Assembly: GCA_947643165.1 (NCBI GenBank)
Contig: CANRVB010000015.1
Location: forward strand, 1-55,611
Length of the DNA: 55,611 bases
DNA from: an uncultured Porphyromonadaceae bacterium
GTDB lineage: Bacteria; Bacteroidota; Bacteroidia; Bacteroidales; Muribaculaceae
Reading direction: 5' to 3'
In this document: one piece after another, positions 26,376 through 35,467 of the stretch
How the letters are laid out: every line of letters starts with the position of its first letter
Numbering within the stretch: the first letter of the stretch is position 1
Translations under genes and position numbers: made by a program
The notes under the pieces: model-generated
What the model saw: only the letters and a program-made list of their open reading frames with translations
Database searches by the model: none
Told to the model about the DNA's origin: nothing

Positions 26376-28280
26376 ATGAACAGACTTCTACGCGCACTGA
26401 TTTCGGTACTCCTGACCGCTGTAGCTTTCACTGTTTCGGCAAGAGTGATCCAGAATCCGGCCATCACCCTCAACACATCAAGCTCGACATCACTCGACAT
26501 TCCGAAGATCCAGCTTACCGACACCTCGACGGTCGTTACACTCAGTGTTAAATTCCGCCCCAACTGGTGGATTACAATATCCCCCGACACATATCTTCAG
26601 GCCGGTGGCAACACATATAAGCTCAAAGGAGCCTCAGGAATAATACTTGGCGAGCATCATTTCATGCCCGAAAGTGGAGAAGACACATTCTCGCTCTACT
26701 TCGAGCCCGTACCTGCCGGCACCGCGGCAATCGACTTTGAGGAGTCGGACGCCTGGAAGCTCCTCGGCATCGATCTCACCGGCACTGCCGACAACTGCTC
26801 ACGTCCGGCCATGCTGCCTGTGGACCTTGATAAACCGGTAGCGCTGACCGGACTGCCGGAGCCTGTGATGAAAGTTGACACCACAACTGTCCGCATGCAC
26901 TTCCTCTACTACGATCCACGCGTAGGCAACGAGGTCAAGTACTATTTCAACACAATCTCAGGACAGCTCAACAACGACCTTCCACCCCTATCGGCCGACT
27001 CTCTCGGCAATGCGACGCTCCGGCTGCTTCAGTACGGACCCTATCAGATGGGAGTATACGGTGTTGGCAATCTGAGGTTGATTGGCACAAGCGTCACCAT
27101 CGCTCCGGGCGAGACTCTGGACATGTATATAGACTGCCGTGCCAACTCGCGGTACGTAGCCGCCGAATTCAATCCGGACTCCAAGCGCGAATCAGTACAA
27201 TCATGCTGGACCAATGGCCATTACGCTCCCTTGAGCGCACTCCGGGAATCTATCTGGACTAACCTCTCGTTCTATCCCGGACTTCAGCTCTACAGCGGAA
27301 AGTTCGGCGACTATCACATGAACGGCGATCAATACACCGATTACCTGATTGACACATATCGAAAAGCTTCGGAAAGAATCGACACCATCAGTTCGATCAC
27401 TCCCACCCTACGGCAGTACCTCCACAATATCCTCACTGTTGACATGGGCGAAGCAGCCGTATCTTATGCGGCCACGCTGTGGCGGAACTATATGAAAACC
27501 ACCGATATCTGGAATCAGGATTCTGCCATGAAAGCTGTCAACTGCATTCTTGAGCCGCGCCACTTCGCCCGTATCGCCAAGGAGATCGACCTGAGCGATC
27601 CAAGCCTGGTGCTCACTACCGGATCCGGATCAGTAACATCCATAGCGAAATCTGAAGACTGGAACAGAGCCGGAGTCGAGACGGCGCTCATAAAGAATCT
27701 CCGCCTCTATTGCAACGCATCCGATGCCGTCAATGCCGGTAGATTTACCGACGATATGCTCGATTCGCTTCGTGCGCTCGACGATCCATTCTATGCCACA
27801 GCCATAGAGAGTCAGCTAAAAGCCTACAATGAGCGGATGGCCAGACTCGACAATACTCTGATGACTGCGACTCCCGACGTACCGGCCGATGAGCTGTTCG
27901 ACGCCATCATCGCTCCCCACAAAGGCAAAGTGGTCATGGTCGACCTCTGGAATACGTGGTGTGGTCCATGCCGTGCCGCCCTCAAGCAGAACGAACCGGA
28001 AAAGACCGGCGCACTGAGCGATCCTGACATTGTATGGATCTATATCGCCGACGAATCTTCGCCAATGACAACATATCTGTCAATGCTGCCCGACATCAAA
28101 GGCATACATTATCGCGTGAACCAGGAGCAGAAAGACGCGCTCAACACCCGCTTTGGCGTCGATGGAATTCCATTCTATATTCTTGTAGATCGTGACGGCA
28201 ATGCAACGGGTTGCCCTGATCTGCGCGATCACAGCCTGTTCAAGAAAACAATACTCGGTAAACTTGCTGAAAAGCCATAA
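26376..28280 (+). CDS. Exported protein with C-terminal TlpA-like thioredoxin domain
   Basis: From ATG 26376 this is a 634-residue protein with a signal peptide (about residues 1-22, ending VSARV). About 480 residues of poorly conserved sequence precede a thioredoxin-fold domain with the active-site motif WCGPC at 528-532 (context VVMVDLWNTWCGPCR) and a late cis-Pro region (DGIPFYILVDRDG). It is probably a periplasmic thiol-disulfide oxidoreductase. The N-terminal part may bind a specific client. The start at 26376 is chosen because any upstream start would lie inside the promoter. Confidence 0.82.
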   Translation: MNRLLRALISVLLTAVAFTVSARVIQNPAITLNTSSSTSLDIPKIQLTDTSTVVTLSVKFRPNWWITISPDTYLQAGGNTYKLKGASGIILGEHHFMPESGEDTFSLYFEPVPAGTAAIDFEESDAWKLLGIDLTGTADNCSRPAMLPVDLDKPVALTGLPEPVMKVDTTTVRMHFLYYDPRVGNEVKYYFNTISGQLNNDLPPLSADSLGNATLRLLQYGPYQMGVYGVGNLRLIGTSVTIAPGETLDMYIDCRANSRYVAAEFNPDSKRESVQSCWTNGHYAPLSALRESIWTNLSFYPGLQLYSGKFGDYHMNGDQYTDYLIDTYRKASERIDTISSITPTLRQYLHNILTVDMGEAAVSYAATLWRNYMKTTDIWNQDSAMKAVNCILEPRHFARIAKEIDLSDPSLVLTTGSGSVTSIAKSEDWNRAGVETALIKNLRLYCNASDAVNAGRFTDDMLDSLRALDDPFYATAIESQLKAYNERMARLDNTLMTATPDVPADELFDAIIAPHKGKVVMVDLWNTWCGPCRAALKQNEPEKTGALSDPDIVWIYIADESSPMTTYLSMLPDIKGIHYRVNQEQKDALNTRFGVDGIPFYILVDRDGNATGCPDLRDHSLFKKTILGKLAEKP

Positions 28281-28306
28281 ACTCAGAGACTGTCCGCGAC
28301 AGAATC

Positions 28307-29371
28307 TCAGTCTACAGCCTTCTTGCCCCTGAATACCATAAGGGGCGAGGCCTCGAACCTCGGGAGCGCCATCAGTTGGATCGGCGCTCCCTCTGTTTCG
28401 AGAGATGCGCTGCAATCGCCCACAGGGCCATACCCTGCGGCCTCTATGGCACTTTTCACCTGATCCACCGCTATCTCCGGAAGATTGTTCTCCCGGCTGA
28501 GATGACATAGGAACACATACTCCAGATTGCCTTCTGCTGCGAGAGCGGTTACAAAACGTGCCGTATCCTTATTATCCAGATGGCCGTTCGCTGCCATTAT
28601 ACGGCTCTTCAGAAATGCCGAATACGGGCCACGACGCAGCATATCCTCGTCATAGTTCGACTCTATGATCACATAACGCGCCTTGCGCATGTAGTAGTCC
28701 ACACGGTCGGTGATGGAGCCGAGATCGGTCGCCACGGCAAATGTATGCTCTCCGCGGACCAGATAGAAACCCACATTGTCAGTACCGTCGTGGCGCACAT
28801 CGAACGGAGTGATCGTAAGTCCGGCCAGCTCAAATGGAAATTCCTTGTATATGGGGCGGTGATAATCCTTGATGCGGCGTGATATGCTGTGTCGGCGCAG
28901 AAGACCCGACAGCACCTTTGGTGTGCAATACACACCTACATCACGACGCAGACGTACTATCTGGTATACATACCTGACGTGGTCGCTGTGATCATGTGTC
29001 AGGCATACTCCTTTGACACAGCTCATTGACAATCCGTTTTGAAGCATTGCAGCCTCAACCTTCCTGGGATCTATACCTGCATCTATCAGAATGCCCTGAC
29101 GCCTGGTACCGATATAGGCGCAATTACCGCTGCTGCCGCTGCCGAAGCTGAGAAACAGCAATTGCTCGGCGGCCATACTCTCGGCCATAGGCTCTATTTC
29201 CGTATCATCGGCATCGACCTCCTTGCGCAGATCACCTTTCATCTTGACCTTTACGACAAAGTCCTTGATAGACGGATGCACATCAGCGCTCTGCCCATCG
29301 CTGACAAAGTCAAAGAGGGTAGGTTGCTGAGGTGTTATATCTATTTTGATCTTACGTCGCATAACAGTCAT
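28307..29371 (-). CDS. MBL-fold metallo-hydrolase (YycJ/WalJ-like)
   Basis: This 354-residue protein belongs to the metallo-beta-lactamase superfamily: a GSGSSGNC motif opens the fold, the zinc motif reads THDHSDH, and later metal ligands lie in ATDLGS and CHLSRENN. This pattern is that of the YycJ/WalJ exonuclease-like group, not class B beta-lactamases. Residues 1-75 are a non-conserved N-terminal extension rich in acidic residues. It starts 13 bases after the RsmI-like gene on the minus strand, so the two share a transcript. Confidence 0.85.
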   Translation of the reverse strand: MTVMRRKIKIDITPQQPTLFDFVSDGQSADVHPSIKDFVVKVKMKGDLRKEVDADDTEIEPMAESMAAEQLLFLSFGSGSSGNCAYIGTRRQGILIDAGIDPRKVEAAMLQNGLSMSCVKGVCLTHDHSDHVRYVYQIVRLRRDVGVYCTPKVLSGLLRRHSISRRIKDYHRPIYKEFPFELAGLTITPFDVRHDGTDNVGFYLVRGEHTFAVATDLGSITDRVDYYMRKARYVIIESNYDEDMLRRGPYSAFLKSRIMAANGHLDNKDTARFVTALAAEGNLEYVFLCHLSRENNLPEIAVDQVKSAIEAAGYGPVGDCSASLETEGAPIQLMALPRFEASPLMVFRGKKAVD

Positions 29372-29384
29372 TCTATCTGATCAA

Positions 29385-30149
29385 TCAGCTGAAAAGCAAA
29401 AAGATGGCCGGGATACGGTCAAGATATGCCGTATCGGCCTTCGCCCACTTGTACAGTGGCATGGTTGTGATTTTCTGCTGCCGTCCGGTGACATCCGAAG
29501 CCACGCAGAGCAACATCTTGCCGGGAAGGACACGACACAATTCATCTATCATCCTCCTGTTGCGGTAGGGAGTCTCTATGAAGATCTGCGTCTGACGTTC
29601 GCGCTCTATCCTCCGCTGCATCTCGCGGAGCCTGGAGGTACGCGTATCGGCCTGGGAGGGAAGATAGCCGCAAAAGGCAAATGTCTGCCCATTGAACCCT
29701 GACCCCATGAGCGAAAGAAGAATACTCGAGGGACCTATCAGCGGACACACGTTCAGTCCGCGCTGCTGGGCTACGGCGACAATATCCGATCCCGGATCGG
29801 CTACTGCCGGACAACCGGCCTCGCTGACTACGGCTATGTCATGCCCCTGCTCCATAGGAGCGAGCATCGCCGGGATATCAGCAGAAGACGTATGCTCATC
29901 AAGCACAGTCATATGGAGGCTGGAGATATCTATTGATGGATCACAACGCTTCAGGAAACGTCGCGCCGACCTCATGTTCTCAACGACAAAATACTTTACC
30001 GACCGCGCTATATCGATATTGCACTGCGGCATTACCGAATCAGGGCGGACATCGCTCAACGGCACCGGCAGCAAGTAGAGCGTCGGCACACGCTTGGTGG
30101 CGTTCTCATCTGATCTGCAATCGGACTTTGCAGTCTCGTCTGGTTTCAT
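29385..30149 (-). CDS. RsmI-like SAM-dependent methyltransferase
   Basis: This 254-residue tetrapyrrole-methylase-fold protein is related to RsmI, which 2'-O-methylates C1402 of 16S rRNA. The conserved regions are YLLPVPLSD near residue 25, SEAGCPAVADPG around 110, VCPLIGPSSILLSLMGSGFNGQTFAF, and ETPYRN. In Bacteroidetes this shorter paralog often coexists with true RsmI, so the exact target is uncertain. The ATG lies only 4 bases past a TATATTTG box that has a perfectly spaced TTG, so its mRNA is likely leaderless or nearly so. It is divergent from greA. Confidence 0.82.
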   Translation of the reverse strand: MKPDETAKSDCRSDENATKRVPTLYLLPVPLSDVRPDSVMPQCNIDIARSVKYFVVENMRSARRFLKRCDPSIDISSLHMTVLDEHTSSADIPAMLAPMEQGHDIAVVSEAGCPAVADPGSDIVAVAQQRGLNVCPLIGPSSILLSLMGSGFNGQTFAFCGYLPSQADTRTSRLREMQRRIERERQTQIFIETPYRNRRMIDELCRVLPGKMLLCVASDVTGRQQKITTMPLYKWAKADTAYLDRIPAIFLLFS

Positions 30150-30153
30150 TCTG

Positions 30154-30184
30154 CAAATATATAAATTTTAAAGAACGACTGCAA
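30154..30184 (-). promoter_or_regulatory. Promoter of the RsmI-like gene, abutting its start codon
   Basis: On the minus strand TTG (30184-30182), 20 bases, TATATTTG (30161-30154), then CAGA and the ATG at 30149-30147. The expected transcription start falls at or next to the start codon. Confidence 0.7.
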
Positions 30185-30234
30185 GGAAGCCCCGGCAACG
30201 CTCCGCATAAAATATGCAAAAAAATGCAAAGATG

Positions 30235-30265
30235 TTGTCGAAGTAGAAAAGAATTCCTACCTTTG
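30235..30265 (+). promoter_or_regulatory. Promoter of the greA transcript
   Basis: TTG (30235-30237), 20 bases, TACCTTTG (30258-30265). The expected leader to the greA ATG is about 130 bases. Confidence 0.75.
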
Positions 30266-30322
30266 CCAACAGCAGACCCTAAGGGGGATGCTGACAAATC
30301 GAAACAAATCACTCACTCACGA

Positions 30323-30372
30323 GAAAGGGGACTCGCCTGCACGACTGCCGGCCGAGTTTCTTTCATTTTTTT
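30323..30372 (+). terminator. Terminator-like hairpin in the greA leader
   Basis: GAAAG (30323-30327) pairs with CTTTC (30360-30364) and ACTCG (30331-30335) with CGAGT (30353-30357), with a GGG/TT internal loop. A and seven T residues follow (30366-30372). It sits between the promoter and the greA start, so it either attenuates greA or ends a short RNA of about 100 nt. Confidence 0.6.
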
Positions 30373-30400
30373 ACGTTGACATCAAAGAAAACAATCCATT

Positions 30401-30871
30401 ATGGCTATAACTTACATGACCAAAGAGGGCTACAACCGCAAGATGGAGGAAATAGCTTACCTCGAATCGGTTAAGCGTCCGGAAATCTCGCGCGCGATAG
30501 CCGAAGCCCGCGACAAAGGTGACTTATCGGAAAACTCGGAATATGACGCAGCCAAAGAAGCTCAAGGTCTGCTGGAGATGAAGATAGCCCAGCTTAAGGA
30601 TCTTGTGGCTAACGCCCGCATCATTGACGAGGGCAACCTCAACACAGAAGAGGTTCAGATACTCAACCGTGTGAAGATCCGCAACAAAGCCAACGGCGCT
30701 GTGATGGAATATACCATCGTAGCCGACAGCGAGGCCAATCTGCGCGAAAAGAAGATCGGCTCATCTACACCCATAGCTCAAGGCCTTCTCGGACATAAGC
30801 TTGGCGAAACCGTCGAGATAAAGGTTCCCGCAGGCATGATGCAGTTTGAAATCGTTGAAATAGCATTCTGA
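30401..30871 (+). CDS. greA: Transcription elongation factor GreA
   Basis: GreA rescues backtracked RNA polymerase by stimulating cleavage of the nascent RNA. It has 156 residues, the normal length. An N-terminal coiled-coil hairpin carries the acidic tip and the conserved ARDKGDLSENSEYDAAKEAQ block (about residues 39-58). The C-terminal domain has GSSTPIAQGLLGHKLGETVEI. The HIT gene follows 5 bases downstream, so they are co-transcribed. A terminator-like leader suggests control of expression. Confidence 0.96.
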   Translation: MAITYMTKEGYNRKMEEIAYLESVKRPEISRAIAEARDKGDLSENSEYDAAKEAQGLLEMKIAQLKDLVANARIIDEGNLNTEEVQILNRVKIRNKANGAVMEYTIVADSEANLREKKIGSSTPIAQGLLGHKLGETVEIKVPAGMMQFEIVEIAF

Positions 30872-30876
30872 TAATC

Positions 30877-31281
30877 ATGGCTTCCATTTTCTCACGCATC
30901 ATAGCTGGCGAGATACCATGCTACAAGATAGCCGAAGACGCTGATCATTTCGCTTTCCTCGACATCAATCCGGTTGCTCCGGGACACGTCCTCGTAGTTC
31001 CCAAGCGCGAAGTGAGCTACCTCTTCGACCTGACCGACGAAGAGTATGGCAAGCTCCAGATGTTTGCAAAGCGGGTTGCCGAAGGTCTGCGCGAGGCTGT
31101 CCCGTGCAAACGCGTAGGCGTTGCCGTGATCGGCCTTGAGGTTCCTCACGCCCATATCCACCTTGTGCCCATCACTACCGAGCAGGATATGAATTTCAGC
31201 CACAAACAGACCCTTCCGGCCGAACAGATGGAGCAATTGCGCCACGACATTGCCGAAGCTGTGGCAGCCAAATTAGCTTGA
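30877..31281 (+). CDS. HIT family nucleotide-binding protein
   Basis: This 134-residue histidine-triad protein has the triad at residues 91, 93 and 95 in VPHAHIHLVPI. The N-terminal start ASIFSRIIAGEIPCYKIAED is typical of the HINT/HIT branch. These proteins hydrolyse nucleoside phosphoramidates or similar adenylated compounds, but the physiological substrate is unknown. It lies 5 bases after greA. Confidence 0.93.
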   Translation: MASIFSRIIAGEIPCYKIAEDADHFAFLDINPVAPGHVLVVPKREVSYLFDLTDEEYGKLQMFAKRVAEGLREAVPCKRVGVAVIGLEVPHAHIHLVPITTEQDMNFSHKQTLPAEQMEQLRHDIAEAVAAKLA

Positions 31282-31293
31282 ACAGTCACGACA

Positions 31294-32463
31294 ATGGAAA
31301 ATTTCACCTACTGCACCCCGACAAGATACGTGTTCGGACGCGGAGCTGAGAATCAGGCCGGCGAACAGGCTAAGGCTACCGGCATGAAGCGCGTGCTGGT
31401 CGTATTCGGTCATTCTTCAGCCCGCAAGAGCGGAGTTCTCGACCGCGTCGAAAAATCCCTTGAAGAGGCCGGAATATATTTCATGGAACTCGGAGGCATA
31501 GACCCCAACCCTACCGACCCGAAAGTTCGCGAAGGCATCGAAATGTGCCGCGCCAACTCCCTCGATGCACTGATAGCGGTAGGAGGCGGATCGGCCATCG
31601 ACACTGCCAAGGCCATAGCCGCCGGCGTACCCTATAGCGGCGATTTCTGGGACTTCTGGGCAGGCAAATCAACCATCAGGGAGGCCCTGCCGGTAGGAGT
31701 GGTCCTCACAATACCCGCCGCAGGTAGCGAGGGATCCGGCAATTCGGTCATCACCCTTTTGGATGGCAACCGGAAGATATCGCTGCGCACAGACTACGCG
31801 CTACGCCCCAAATGGGCTCTGCTCAATCCGGAACTCACCTACACACTCCCGCCCTACCAGACTGCCAGCGGCATAGCCGACATGATGGCACACATAATGG
31901 AGCGCTATTTCAGCAACAGTAAAGAGGTGGAAGTGACCGACAGAGTGTCGGAAGGCATCCTTAAAGCCATCATCGGGGAGGCTCCGAAAGTGATGAAGAC
32001 CCCCGACGATTATGACGCCCGCGCCAACATAATGTGGGCCGGAACGCTCGCTCACAACGGTATCTGCGGCACCGGGCGCACTGAAGACTGGAGCAGTCAT
32101 GCCATAGAGCATGAAATATCAGCCCTCTATGGCGTTACGCACGGAGCAGGACTCGCAGTCGTGTTCCCGGCGTGGATGACATTCATGTCGCGCCGCCATC
32201 CCGAAAAGATAGCTCAGTTCGGACGTAGAGTGTTCGGAGTGATAAGCCACGATGACAAGACAGCGGCCATGGAAGGTGTTATGGCCCTCAAAGCATTCTT
32301 CGGCAGTCTGGGACTCCCGGTATCGTTCAAAGAACTTGGCATACCGAATCCCGACATTGAGAATCTGGTCAGGAATCTCCATCGCAACAAAGGCGAACGC
32401 CTGGGCAACTACCTTGCACTCGGACCCGAGGACACGGCCGAAATATACCGGCTCGCCCTATAA
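31294..32463 (+). CDS. Iron-containing alcohol dehydrogenase (YqhD/butanol dehydrogenase type)
   Basis: This 389-residue class III alcohol dehydrogenase reduces aldehydes with NAD(P)H. An N-terminal Rossmann-like half carries GGGSAID at about residues 98-104. The iron-binding half has conserved His residues in ADMMAHIMERYF, SSHAIEHEISALYGVTHGAGL and related blocks. The opening FTYCTPTRYVFGRGAE is typical of the BDH/YqhD subgroup, which detoxifies short aldehydes. It starts 13 bases after the HIT gene and may extend the greA transcript. Confidence 0.92.
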   Translation: MENFTYCTPTRYVFGRGAENQAGEQAKATGMKRVLVVFGHSSARKSGVLDRVEKSLEEAGIYFMELGGIDPNPTDPKVREGIEMCRANSLDALIAVGGGSAIDTAKAIAAGVPYSGDFWDFWAGKSTIREALPVGVVLTIPAAGSEGSGNSVITLLDGNRKISLRTDYALRPKWALLNPELTYTLPPYQTASGIADMMAHIMERYFSNSKEVEVTDRVSEGILKAIIGEAPKVMKTPDDYDARANIMWAGTLAHNGICGTGRTEDWSSHAIEHEISALYGVTHGAGLAVVFPAWMTFMSRRHPEKIAQFGRRVFGVISHDDKTAAMEGVMALKAFFGSLGLPVSFKELGIPNPDIENLVRNLHRNKGERLGNYLALGPEDTAEIYRLAL

Positions 32464-32484
32464 AGCAGTAAAGTCTCATCTCTG

Positions 32485-33432
32485 ATGATACATATCGAAC
32501 GCTATACCCCCGGCATGGCATCCACTTGGGACAGCTTTGTCGGGGGTTCGCGTACACCTACGCTGCTGCATCTGCGGTCTTACATGGATTACCATGCAGA
32601 CCGTTTTGCCGACCACTCGCTCATGGCATACGCCGGCCACAGGCTCATCGCCATACTGCCCGCATGTCTGGAAGACCGCACACTATATTCACACAAAGGC
32701 TTGACATTCGGAGGATGGATAGAATCGCGCCGCCACACATCGGCCGGAACAATTCTTAATGTCTGGCAGGCCACCGTAGAACGCCTCAGGGACGAAGGAA
32801 TCCGAAAGATTGTGTACGCACCGGCACCTTACATCTACGACATCTATCCATCGGACGACGACATATATGCTCTGTTCAGACTCGGAGCAAGACTGACCGG
32901 CTGCAATGCCTCATCGGCCATACCGCTGTCCGAACCGATACTGCTAAACGAAACCACACGGCAAGCCGTGAAAAAAGCCTCCGAAGCCGGCATAAAGGTG
33001 GCGCTCAGCAATGACACCGACGGTTTTCACGATATGCTCTCGAAGGTGCTCGATGAACGCCACCGCGTCATGCCGGTGCACACCGCCGAAGAACTCAGAC
33101 GCCTGCACCACGCTATGCCCGACAAGATAAAACTCATAGTGGCCTATGACACCGCAGGCAATGCGATAGCCGGCACAATCGTCTATCTATCGGAGAAAGT
33201 GGCCCACACCCAATATATGGCCACGACACAGTCAGGCCGCGACCTGAACGCACTCCCCGACCTGATAGCACAGATCCCGGAAATCCTTGGTCTCAGACCG
33301 GGAATGTATCTCGATTTCGGATCATCGTGTACCGGCAAAGGCCGGAATCTCAACTCCGGCCTTGACTTGAAAAAAGCAGGAATGGGAGGACGGACCATAA
33401 CATACAGCACCTACACACTCGACATCGGGTGA
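32485..33432 (+). CDS. GNAT-fold (FemAB-like) acyltransferase
   Basis: This 315-residue protein has two GNAT-like halves. The N-terminal FMA-type part reads WDSFVGGSRTPTLLHLRSYMDYH..., and the C-terminal half has an acetyl-CoA-fold strand (KIKLIVAYDTAGNAIAGTIVYL) and MYLDFGSSCTGKGRNLN. It resembles predicted acetyltransferases beside Bacteroidales envelope genes. The substrate is unknown. It lies 22 bases after the alcohol dehydrogenase gene. Confidence 0.72.
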   Translation: MIHIERYTPGMASTWDSFVGGSRTPTLLHLRSYMDYHADRFADHSLMAYAGHRLIAILPACLEDRTLYSHKGLTFGGWIESRRHTSAGTILNVWQATVERLRDEGIRKIVYAPAPYIYDIYPSDDDIYALFRLGARLTGCNASSAIPLSEPILLNETTRQAVKKASEAGIKVALSNDTDGFHDMLSKVLDERHRVMPVHTAEELRRLHHAMPDKIKLIVAYDTAGNAIAGTIVYLSEKVAHTQYMATTQSGRDLNALPDLIAQIPEILGLRPGMYLDFGSSCTGKGRNLNSGLDLKKAGMGGRTITYSTYTLDIG

Positions 33433-33621
33433 AAGCAAAGCAAAACAGTTTCTAAAAAAAGTTATCGTGTGAGTCCGGAGTGGGATAAAGTTGTTGACCA
33501 TATAGGCAAAAGCACCTGCCGGAACAGCGGAATATGACAGACAAATACCGGCAAATAAGTTAAAAAACATTTAATAAGGAAATTTTTCATTATTTGCTCG
33601 TTCTGTTTGAAAAAAAGTAAT

Positions 33622-33629
33622 TATCTTTG
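33622..33629 (+). promoter_or_regulatory. -7 box for pckA
   Basis: TATCTTTG matches TAnnTTTG and gives a leader of about 80 bases. No TTG lies at the usual -33 spacing, so activation by another factor is possible. The rest of the 284-base gap before pckA is AT-rich with nothing else recognised. Confidence 0.5.
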
Positions 33630-33716
33630 CGTTGATAAAAGTGGTAGAAGGCTCTCTTCTACCGGCTTCATGTTCAGCGAACACTCTAAACATCAATAAT
33701 TCAAGTCAATACACGT

Positions 33717-35315
33717 ATGAGCACAATCGACTTATCGCAGTATGGCATCACCGGAGCAAAGGTGATCCACAATCCCAGCTGGGACCAGCTCTTCATCGAC
33801 GAGACCAATCCCGACCTGACAGGTTATGAGAAGGGTCAGAACACAGAGCTTGGCGCAGTAAACGTAATGACCGGCATCTACACCGGCCGTTCGCCCAAGG
33901 ACAAGTTCTTTGTAATGGACGACACCTCGAAGGACACTATCTGGTGGACAACCGACGAATATAAGAATGACAACAAGCCCATCACTCCCGCTACCTGGGA
34001 TTCTCTGAAGAAGATCGCAGACAAGGAGCTGAGCGACAAGACTCTTTATGTAGTAGACGCATTCTGCGGCACAAACCCTGACACCCGTCTGGCAGTACGC
34101 TTCGTAATGGAGGTTGCATGGCAGGCTCACTTCGTGACCAACATGTTCATCCGTCCTACCGAAGAAGAGCTCGCCAATTTCAAGCCCGACTTCGTAGTAC
34201 TGAACGCATCGAAGGCTAAGGTTGAGAACTGGAAGGAACTGGGCATCAACTCAGAGACTTGCGTAGCATTCAACCTGACAGAGCGCATGCAGCTCATCAT
34301 CAACACCTGGTATGGTGGTGAGATGAAGAAGGGTATGTTCTCTATCATGAACTACTACAACCCCCGTCGTGGCATCGCCTCGATGCACTGCTCGGCTAAC
34401 ACCGACAAGCAGGGTGAGAACACAGCTATCTTCTTCGGTCTGTCGGGTACCGGCAAGACCACACTGTCAACAGATCCGAAGCGTCTGCTCATCGGTGACG
34501 ACGAGCACGGCTGGGACGACAACGGCGTGTTCAACTACGAGGGTGGCTGCTATGCAAAGGTTATCAACCTCGACAAGGAGAGCGAGCCCGATATCTACAA
34601 CGCTATCACACGCGACGCTCTTCTGGAGAACGTGACTGTAGACGAGAACGGCAAGATCGATTTCGCCGACAAGAGCGTTACCGAGAACACCCGCGTAAGC
34701 TATCCTATCGACCACATCAAGAATATCGTTAAGCCTTCTCGCGGTCCTGCCGCCAAGAACGTGATCTTCCTGTCGGCCGACGCTTACGGAGTACTTCCTC
34801 CCGTATCGATCCTCGATCCGGAGCAGACAAAGTACTACTTCCTGTCTGGCTACACCTCGAAACTGGCTGGTACAGAGCGCGGTATCACCGAGCCCACCCC
34901 CACTTTCTCAGCTTGCTTCGGCGCAGCATTCCTGTCGTTGCACCCCACCAAGTATGCAGAAGAGCTGGTTAAGCGCATGCAGCAGAGCGGCGCAAAGGCT
35001 TATCTGGTGAACACTGGCTGGAACGGCACAGGCAAGCGTATCTCGATCCGCGACACCCGCGGTATCATCGACGCTATCCTCGATGGCTCGATCCTGACAG
35101 CTCCCACCAAGAAGCTCCCGATCTTTGATTTCGTAATCCCCACCGCACTTCCCGGTGTAGATCCCGCAATCCTGGATCCGCGCGACACTTATGCTGACGC
35201 AGCAGAGTGGACCAAGAAGGCTACAGCCCTGGCTGAGAAGTTCATAAACAACTTCAAGAAGTTTGAAAACAACCCTGCCGGCAAGGCTCTCGTAGCTGCC
35301 GGACCTCAGCTCTAA
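33717..35315 (+). CDS. pckA: Phosphoenolpyruvate carboxykinase (ATP)
   Basis: PckA interconverts oxaloacetate plus ATP and PEP plus CO2 plus ADP. In saccharolytic Bacteroidales it runs mainly towards oxaloacetate for the succinate pathway. The 532-residue protein has the substrate Arg block GRSPKDKF (about residues 58-65), the kinase P-loop GLSGTGKTT (241-249), the metal-binding DDEHGW that follows, and [17 protein letters not shown] late in the protein. Codon use resembles the 613 lipoprotein gene (GTA, GCA, ATC, CTG) and fits a highly expressed gene. It is monocistronic with its own terminator. Confidence 0.97.
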   Translation: MSTIDLSQYGITGAKVIHNPSWDQLFIDETNPDLTGYEKGQNTELGAVNVMTGIYTGRSPKDKFFVMDDTSKDTIWWTTDEYKNDNKPITPATWDSLKKIADKELSDKTLYVVDAFCGTNPDTRLAVRFVMEVAWQAHFVTNMFIRPTEEELANFKPDFVVLNASKAKVENWKELGINSETCVAFNLTERMQLIINTWYGGEMKKGMFSIMNYYNPRRGIASMHCSANTDKQGENTAIFFGLSGTGKTTLSTDPKRLLIGDDEHGWDDNGVFNYEGGCYAKVINLDKESEPDIYNAITRDALLENVTVDENGKIDFADKSVTENTRVSYPIDHIKNIVKPSRGPAAKNVIFLSADAYGVLPPVSILDPEQTKYYFLSGYTSKLAGTERGITEPTPTFSACFGAAFLSLHPTKYAEELVKRMQQSGAKAYLVNTGWNGTGKRISIRDTRGIIDAILDGSILTAPTKKLPIFDFVIPTALPGVDPAILDPRDTYADAAEWTKKATALAEKFINNFKKFENNPAGKALVAAGPQL

Positions 35316-35349
35316 TAAGCTGACCCACAAGGGTTAAGATAATCCTAAT

Positions 35350-35387
35350 GAGCGGCCGCGCCAATTGGTGCGGCCGCTCTTCATTTT
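35350..35387 (+). terminator. Terminator after pckA
   Basis: GAGCGGCCGC (35350-35359) pairs with GCGGCCGCTC (35370-35379), and a T-rich tail (TTCATTTTT) follows. Confidence 0.85.
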
Positions 35388-35451
35388 TCTATTTCCCGGC
35401 CGAAAAATAGAAAAATATATTGCCGGAAGGGGTTGAGAGCGAGAAATTTGC

Positions 35452-35459
35452 TAATTTTG
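35452..35459 (+). promoter_or_regulatory. -7 box for the LTA-synthase-like gene
   Basis: TAATTTTG lies 9 bases before the ATG at 35468, so the leader would be very short. No TTG is found at 19-21 bases upstream. Confidence 0.35.
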
Positions 35460-35467
35460 TATAAGAT

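Noticed and set aside
28307..29371. Class B beta-lactamase
   Set aside because: The zinc motif and GSGSSGNC opening match the YycJ/WalJ hydrolase group, there is no signal peptide, and the neighbour is an RNA methyltransferase.
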